Shown here in pieces: positions 57,615 to 64,000 of a stretch of DNA of 64,000 nucleotides. Where the stretch lies: NCBI GenBank assembly GCA_949592205.1, contig CATIUR010000001.1, positions 238,966,750 through 239,030,749 of the forward strand. Reading direction: 5' to 3'. Every line of letters begins with the position of its first letter. The stretch's first letter is position 1. The translations under genes and the position numbers were made by a program. Below the pieces are notes generated by a model. The model was given only the letters and a program-made list of their open reading frames with translations. It had not been told where the DNA came from and made no database searches. This DNA is from Helichrysum umbraculigerum. Its lineage: Eukaryota > Streptophyta > Magnoliopsida > Asterales > Asteraceae.

Positions 57615-59675
57615 TGTAACATCCCCAAATCGGGCCTAGGAGAAAAAGGTATTTCTTTAAATTATTTATGTGATTTATAATTATTACCTGTGTTTGATTT
57701 TAAATTTAATAGGTAAATGAGCCTTAGGAAATATTGTGACTATTGAAATGTTAGCTGTTTTAGATAATTTTAGGTGACGGTAAAATAAAATAATTTTTTC
57801 GCGTTTGAAATCGAGGTTCCAGACAATAGATTTAACACGGGTATAATTTATACCCAAAATTGCTGAGTCATAACCACAGGTCGACACCTGTGGCTTCAGG
57901 GTATTAACATTTCATTTTCTCCCCATATTTTCATTTCTTCTCCTTTCAAAGAAATTTTTGATATCAAACAAAGAATCTGATTTCTTCAATTCAAGGCTAT
58001 AATCTTGATTTCCATAGTGTTCTTCATCTTCTTTATTTCATAATCATCTCCATTGTAAGTGTAATCCTCTATTTTCATGTATGAACTTGAATTGGTTGAA
58101 ATGGTTGATTTAATAGGATGTAATGATGAGATAGAGTAAATTCATGATTAAATGTGTTTGTGTGATGATTGTTGAACTGATTTCATGCTTATCTTATATA
58201 TCAATGGTGTTCTTCATGTTCTATTGAATAAATGTGGGTTTTGGTTTAAATTAGGTTGAAAGATTGATGCATGTTAGTAATTAAGATTTGGATGATGTTT
58301 GTTTGTTGTTAATACATATTATTACATGTTATGTGAGGTTATTGCTGGTAAAAATCGTGCATTGCAATGGCATTTGGTGAAAATTGGGTATTTGGTTCGA
58401 GTTGAAAAGTTGCTGGTCTGAACTTCTGTTTTAAAACGTGTGAACGCGATCCAGCTCCATCACCCGGATCTCGTTCCATAGTGAAATTTGGTTTTAGAAC
58501 GATTTTGTTTATTCGAACGCGATCCAGCCACAGTTACCCGGATCGCGTTAGTCAGTGTTTAATTGAGTCGGATTGGTTTTGTTCTTAGGAACGCGATCCA
58601 GCACCTTAACCCGGATCGCGTTCGAAAGTGAAAAACGGTAACAGAATATTTTGTGTCTGTGAACGCGATCCAGCTACCCTCACCCGGATTGCGTTTGCTA
58701 GTTATATTTTGACAAATTTGATGTTTTGTGAAATTGTTAGAATTAAATACTTATATCATTTATCCATTGATATTTCTTGATTATTGATGTAAGTATTTAA
58801 GTATAGATATAATTTGAATTATGAAACTAGTTATTAACTTGTGTTTTGATTTTGTTTACAGAGGCACCGAAGACTCAATAAAATAAGATATTTGAGTTTG
58901 GAGACTGAAACGAGACAGGTGAGTGGACTAGTTCTCACAATTTAATCTTGGTGTTAACAGTTAGTTGCATCAATTTTAAGTTGCTTGTATTGACTGACTT
59001 ATCGTTACGTTAATGATAGGATTATTGATTTAACTTGTGGTTTGACGGATTGATTGATTTCTAGTGAATAATTCCATGATAGGTTGGAATGATAGAGGTC
59101 AATTTTTGGGTTTAGTTGCTATAGGTTAATCTTTATGGGTCGGATGAACATTTGTTGTGATTTAATCCATATTGGTTAAAGATAGCAATAAACTATCGGT
59201 AAAAATCTCTGTATTGGCCTGCAGTTGATTATTAAGTGTTCTTGGAGTGCCACCGCGGACTGAGGGTATCTCAAGAACCACCGATCCTCTGTTTGATTGT
59301 TTGTTTAGATGATTGTTGTGAATTGATTGTTATACAAAGTTAGATTGTTAGATTTAGTTCATTCACTTAGCTTTGTGCTAATTCCCCACCTACTCTTGCA
59401 GGTTAACTTTTGGGATATGATTAGGCAAATGGTGTTGTTTTGAAGAAATGTTTGACAATGGGAACTCTGATCGTTTTGGATAAATCATGTTTTGTTAACA
59501 TAACACCCAGTTATTGTATTAGCGTTGTAATTATACTTAATACTTATAAATTTGTAATGTTTTGGTATGACTAAATGTCATATATATAATGTTATATATC
59601 TATATTGGTATGAATGGGATTTACGCTTCCGAATAGTTAAAAAAAAAAATGTGTCTTAAATTGTGGGGTGTTATA
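57615..59675 (+). mobile_element. 5' LTR of a Gypsy element (about 2,061 bp)
   Basis: It starts TGTAACATCCCCAAATCGGG and ends GTGGGGTGTTATA just before a tRNA-Met primer site. TGTAACA..CCC and GGGTGTTATA are the imperfect terminal inverted repeat. Gag-pol follows on the same strand. The 3' LTR is not in the window because the element is cut at about 62.63 kb. Confidence 0.85.
58443..58695. repeat. Four hairpins spaced about 73 bp apart inside the Gypsy LTR
   Basis: AACGCGATCC ... GGATCGCGTT pairs occur at 58443-58475, 58516-58549, 58590-58622 and 58662-58695. Each is about 33 nt with 10-bp complementary arms (the first and fourth have one mismatch). Spacing is 73, 74 and 72 bp. Confidence 0.92.
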
Positions 59676-59678
59676 AGT

Positions 59679-59690
59679 TGGTATCAGAGC
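59679..59690 (+). other. Primer-binding site complementary to initiator tRNA-Met
   Basis: TGGTATCAGAGC, the standard plant retrotransposon PBS, lies three bases after the LTR end. Confidence 0.93.
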
Positions 59691-59819
59691 GTAAGTTTAG
59701 GTGAATTGAGCATTTAAAGTGTCCAATCCTAAACTTAGTCATGTTGGTCAAACATTTCTTGTGGTGGGGATTAGTTATGATAGTTGATTTGGTTAGTTGC
59801 TAGTGCTAACAATTAACGA

Positions 59820-62640
59820 ATGTTGAGATGTGATGTGATGACAGGTATGGCGGATAATGAGCCACCTTCCCATACTCTCAATGATACTTCGCGGACAGAT
59901 GTACCACCAGAGAACCAAGGTCATAATGGTACATCTAATTTAGCCGGTGGAGAAACCGAAACTGATCAGGAGTATATTATGAGATTGGAGAATAGAGTGT
60001 TGGAACTTCAGAGAGAACAAGCTGGATCTCCTCAACATCCAGTTTCTACTCGTCCCCATATTGTGACTAATGTACCACCTATTGTATCTTCTACACGGAT
60101 TCCGGTATCTAATCCTTTTATTTCACAACAGCAGCAACAGGGTTATACTTATCAGACCTCGGGTCCTTTTCCTTCGTCTGGTTATTCTAGTTATCAAATA
60201 CCTATTCCACCTTTCCAACAGTTGAAGAAAGGTTGTTCTCTTAAAACCTTTATGTCATGCAATCCTTCAGTATATTCTGGAAGTACCGATCCTACGGTCA
60301 CTCTTGACTGGCTTCGTGATGTTGAGAGAAAATTAAATGTATGTCATTGTGAGGAGGAGGATAAGGTACCTTATGCGGTTCAGTTGTTAAAGGGTCAATC
60401 CATGTCATGGTGGGATTCGATTACTGCACCATTGTCTCCACAACAGTTGAATGCTATAAGATGGCCAGATTTTCACGCTGAGATTTGTAAGCAATTTTGC
60501 TCGGAGTATAATCTTTCACGGATTAGACAAGAGTTTCTTGACTTGCAAAAGACTGATCAAATGACAATTGATGAATTAATTAAGCAGTTTTCAGATAAAT
60601 TGCGGTTTGTACAACAGTGGGTTCCGACTGACCGGACCAAAATTGATCACTTTGTGAAAACATTACCTCCTGATTACCGTACCACAGTGAGACTAGCAGG
60701 TTCACTTCCTCAAGCTTATGATTTAGCTCGTTCGGTTGATGGGGATATTATGGCTAAAAGAGTGATGAATAAAGAAAGGTATTCACAGAAAAACAAAGGA
60801 GATTCTTCGAGTAAACAGAAAGGTCAAGGTAGTCAACAAAATAGGAGATCGAATTCTGGTATTCCAACGGATAGTAATTATTGTAATAGATGTCGAGCTA
60901 GGCATAATGGTCCTTGTACTCCTCAGACATCTAGATGTGTTAAGTGTGGAATTTTTGGTCACGCTGCAAAAGATTGTACCTACCCAAATAGCGTATGTTG
61001 GAATTGCCATAATGAAGGGCATCGTGCAGGGGATTGTCCAGAGGCGAAGAGACAGAGTATGGGTGCGGGTAAAGGTTCGTCATCCTCTGGTCAAAAGAGG
61101 AAGAATCCACCAGTAGCTGCTAGCCGAGCTTTTCGAATGACAGTTGATGATGCTGTCACCACTGAAGATGTCATCACTGGAACATTTTATCATAAATTCT
61201 GTACCAGCTCGTGTATTGTTTGATTCTGGTGCCAATTGTTCGTTTATATCTGTGAACTTTTGTGATAGACTGAAATTGATCCCCTCTTTGATTGTTAAAC
61301 CTTTAGAAGTTGAAATTGCTGACGGTAAATTAGTTCCTGTTACCACATCGGTAGCTGGAGCTAGTATACTTATTGAGGGTCATAATTTCCTAGTCTCCTT
61401 TTTGTTAATGCCAATTCCTAGTTTCGATGTAGTTATTGGTATGGATTGGTTAAGTTTGAATAAAGCCAACATTGATTGTCATAAAAAGATTATAAGAATT
61501 CCGATTTCTGATGGGTCATACGTTATGGCTCGAGGAGAACGAGTAAAGGGTAGCCTACCATTGATTTCTTTGTTGAAAGCTAGGAAATCTCTATCTAAGG
61601 GATGTGATTCTTATTTGGCATATGTGATAGATTGCAAGTTAGAAAAGAAATCTTTGTCCAATTTTCCGGTGGCTTCTGAATACCCGGAAGTTTTTCCGGA
61701 TGAATTACCTGGTTTACCCCCTGTAAGAGATGTAGAATTTTAGATTGATTTGATTCCTGGTTCGACTCCTGTAGCTAAGTCTCCTTATAGATTAGCTCAT
61801 TCTGAAATCCGTGAGATGATGGGTCAAATTCAGGAACTGTTAGATAAAGGGTTTATTCGACCGAGTTCGTCCCCGTGGGGTGCTCCTGTTTTGTTTGTAA
61901 AGAAAAAGGATGGTACTTTGCGAATGTGTATTGATTATAGAGAGCTCAATAAAAGAACAGTGAAAAACAAATATCCATTGCCTAGAATTGATGAGCTATT
62001 CGATCAGTTACATGGATCATCCTATTTTTCTAAGATTGATTTGAGATCCGGTTATCATCAGGTACGAGTTCGTGAGGAAGATGTTGCTAAGACTGCTTTT
62101 CGTACCCGGTACGGTCATTATGAGTTTTTAGTTATGCCTTTTGGATTAACAAATGCTCCTGCTATTTTCATGGATTTAATGAATCGAGTTTGTCGACCTT
62201 TTCTAGACAAGTTTGTGATTGTATTTATTGACGATATCTTGATTTATTCTAAGTCGGAGGTTGAGCATGAACATCCTTTGTGATTGATTCTTGATATTTT
62301 GAAAAGAGAAAGTCTTTATGCAAAATTTTCCAAGTGTGAATTTTGGCTTCGAGAGGTACAGTTTCTTGGTCATATTATTTGTAAAGATGGAGTCAAAGTT
62401 GATCCTTCTAAAGTGGAAGCCGTTATGAATTGGAATGCTCCAAAAACTCCTTCTAAGATTAAGAGTTTTCTTGGTTTAGCAGGATATTATCGAAAGTTTA
62501 TCAAGGATTTCTCTAAGATTACTGGCCCGTTAACCAAGTTGACTAGAAAGGATGTTAAATTTCAGTGGGGTGATCAACAAGAATCATCTTTTCAAACTCT
62601 TAAACAGTTGTTATGCCAGGCTCCAGTGTTGGACCCATAA
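59820..62640 (+). pseudogene. gag-pol: Gypsy gag-pol, broken and truncated
   Basis: Gag starts at 59820 or, more likely, at the ATG at 59847. It has a Retrotrans_gag-type region (about residues 140-310) and two zinc knuckles (about 372-385 and 393-406). A one-base frame change near 61183 separates Gag from protease (LFDSGANCSFIS), where most relatives are in one frame. Reverse transcriptase follows, with FIDD at about 62228, and the start of RNase H. In-frame stops occur at 61741-61743 (TAG) and 62281-62283 (TGA). Homology ends at about 62629, within the RNase H region, so the rest of RNase H, the integrase and any chromodomain are missing. The long LTR and Gag type suggest a Tekay/Del-like chromovirus; that is tentative. 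Confidence 0.9.
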
Positions 62641-62660
62641 AACTGTGTAAAGATGGAGTC
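62630..62660. other. Filler at the junction of two opposed Gypsy fragments
   Basis: Between the end of plus-strand pol homology (about 62629) and the start of reverse-strand pol homology (about 62661) lie about 31 bp. Bases 62646-62660 (TGTAAAGATGGAGTC) exactly match 62380-62394 in the plus-strand pol. Confidence 0.75.
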
Positions 62661-64000
62661 TCATGTTCAGGTCCTTCTGATCAAAGATATGTTGAAGGCT
62701 TTTGCAGTCAGTGAAGATAGTACATTTTGTACCATACAGGTAGTGTCTCCAGATTTTGAGTGCAAAAACTACAGCTCCCAATTCAAGGTCATGTGTGGTG
62801 TAGTTCTTTTCTTGGATTTTCAGTTGTCGTGAGGCGTAGGTGATGACTTTTTCACGTTGCATTAACACGCAACCTAGTCCTTGGTGTGAGGCGTCGCAGT
62901 AAACTACGAAATCATCGGTGCCTTCGGGTAAGGACATGATTGGTGCACTGCAGAGTTTTTGTTTAATAAGTTGGAAGGCTGACTCTTCTTTATCGGTCCA
63001 ATCGAATTTCTTATCTTTCTGAGTCAGTGAGGTTAAAGGTAGGGCTATTTTGGAGAAGTTCTCAATGAATCGCCAATAATACCCAGCAAGGCCTAAGAAT
63101 TGTCGTACCTCGGTTGGAGTAGTAGTGCTTTCCAGCACTTGATGGCCTCGATCTTGGCTGGATCAACATGTATCCCTTGACTGTCAACGACATGCCCTAG
63201 GAACTGTACTGTTCGCATCCAGAACTCACACTTGGAGAACTTGGCGTATAACTCCTCGTGTCTGAGTAATTCCAAGATAGTTTTGAGGTGTTGGCCATGT
63301 TCGGTTTCGTTGCGAGAGTAGATCAAGATGTCATCAATTAACACAATGACAAACTTATCTAGATATGGTTTGCACACCCGATTCATAAGGTCCATGAATA
63401 CAGCCGGTGCGTTGGTTAAGCCAAAAGGCATCACTTGGAATTCGTAATGCCCGTAGCGGGTTCGAAAGGCGGTTTTTGGGATATCGGCGTCTCGAACGCG
63501 GAGTTGGTGATAGCCAGACCGAAGGTCGATCTTTGAGTAAAAGTTCGAACCTTGAAGTTGGTCGAATAAGTCATCGATTCTAGGAAGTGGGTATCGGTTC
63601 TTGATGGTAAGTTTGTTTAGTTCACGGTAATCGATACACATTCGGAAGGATCCGTCCTTCTTTTTAACGAATAGGACCGGAGCTCCCCAAGGTGAAGAAC
63701 TCGGTCGAATGAATCCCTTGTCCAGGAGTTCCTGTAATTGGGTGGACAACTCCTGCAACTCGGATAAAGCTAATCTGTATGGGGCTCGTGCCACGGGTGC
63801 AGCACCGGGCACAAGGTCGATTTGGAATTCGACTTGTCTAGGCAGGGGAAGGCCTGGCAAGTCTTCGAGAAAGACTTCTGGAAAGTCTTGGACGATAGGC
63901 ACATCCTCAAGTCGCTTTTCAGCCGACTTCTTTTCGGTTACATGTGCAAGGATTGCCGGGTACCCTTTCCTCAGGTACTTTTGGGTTTTCATACAAGAGA
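62661..64000 (-). pseudogene. pol: Second Gypsy pol on the reverse strand, truncated, continues beyond the window
   Basis: Read on the minus strand from the right edge: the end of the protease-RT linker, reverse transcriptase (LIDD at about 63345), connection, and RNase H (FVVYCDASH, then DCKSLQHIFDQ) up to about 62661. A frameshift near 63115-63135 splits RT from RNase H. It is a different copy, and somewhat diverged, from the plus-strand Gypsy (for example SNFYSKIDLRSGYHQLRV against SSYFSKIDLRSGYHQVRV). Its 5' part lies beyond position 64000; its 3' part, including integrase, is cut at the junction. Confidence 0.9.

Overview
This window is plant nuclear DNA, most likely from the daisy family (Asteraceae). 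The evidence is canonical GT-AG introns, a TMK-type receptor kinase, many plant DNA transposons and LTR elements with a tRNA-Met primer site, a Cassandra-type 5S-bearing TRIM, and long (TA)n and (TAA)n tracts. The family assignment is inferred from the type of accessory protein carried by the Copia element. No rRNA gene, tRNA gene or CRISPR array was recognised.

Layout. Positions 1-12.5 kb hold most of one very large Ty1/Copia element, probably SIRE/Maximus-like: the end of gag, an uninterrupted pol, a 2.5-kb spacer, a five-exon accessory gene, a second accessory gene, a polypurine tract and the 3' LTR. From about 12.5 to 13.8 kb lies a reverse-strand Gypsy LTR with a cluster of palindromes. 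The 13.8-20.3 kb stretch is intergenic DNA with gene remnants and MITEs of the MULE, hAT and Stowaway types. At 20.3-24.1 kb is the one clear host gene, a two-exon TMK-like LRR receptor kinase. A non-autonomous CACTA element follows (24.3-25.9 kb), then hAT and MULE elements, one nested in another. From 29 to 38 kb come Helitron termini and a reverse-strand RPA1-like (OB-fold) pseudogene of the kind Helitrons carry.

The 41-57 kb segment is the least ordinary part. It has repeated local duplications (a 1,278-bp tandem duplication and a block recurring about every 3.1 kb). It also holds at least four small single-exon genes or pseudogenes of about 110-120 codons encoding predicted coiled-coil proteins, two of them clearly homologous. 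Each has a TATA box and a GCGG/CCGC element upstream. A palindromic module bounded by TTGAAGCGGTT and AACCGCTTCAA, and a 25-26-nt box, recur across the segment on both strands. A DUF674-like fragment sits at its left edge.

The right end (57.6-64 kb) carries a Gypsy element with a 2.06-kb LTR containing four regularly spaced hairpins, a primer-binding site and a broken gag-pol. It is joined tail to tail to a second, reverse-strand Gypsy pol through a short filler, part of which is copied from nearby sequence. Several premature stops in this window fit C-to-T decay of methylated CG/CHG sites.

All calls come from reading the sequence and recalled family motifs. No database search was run.
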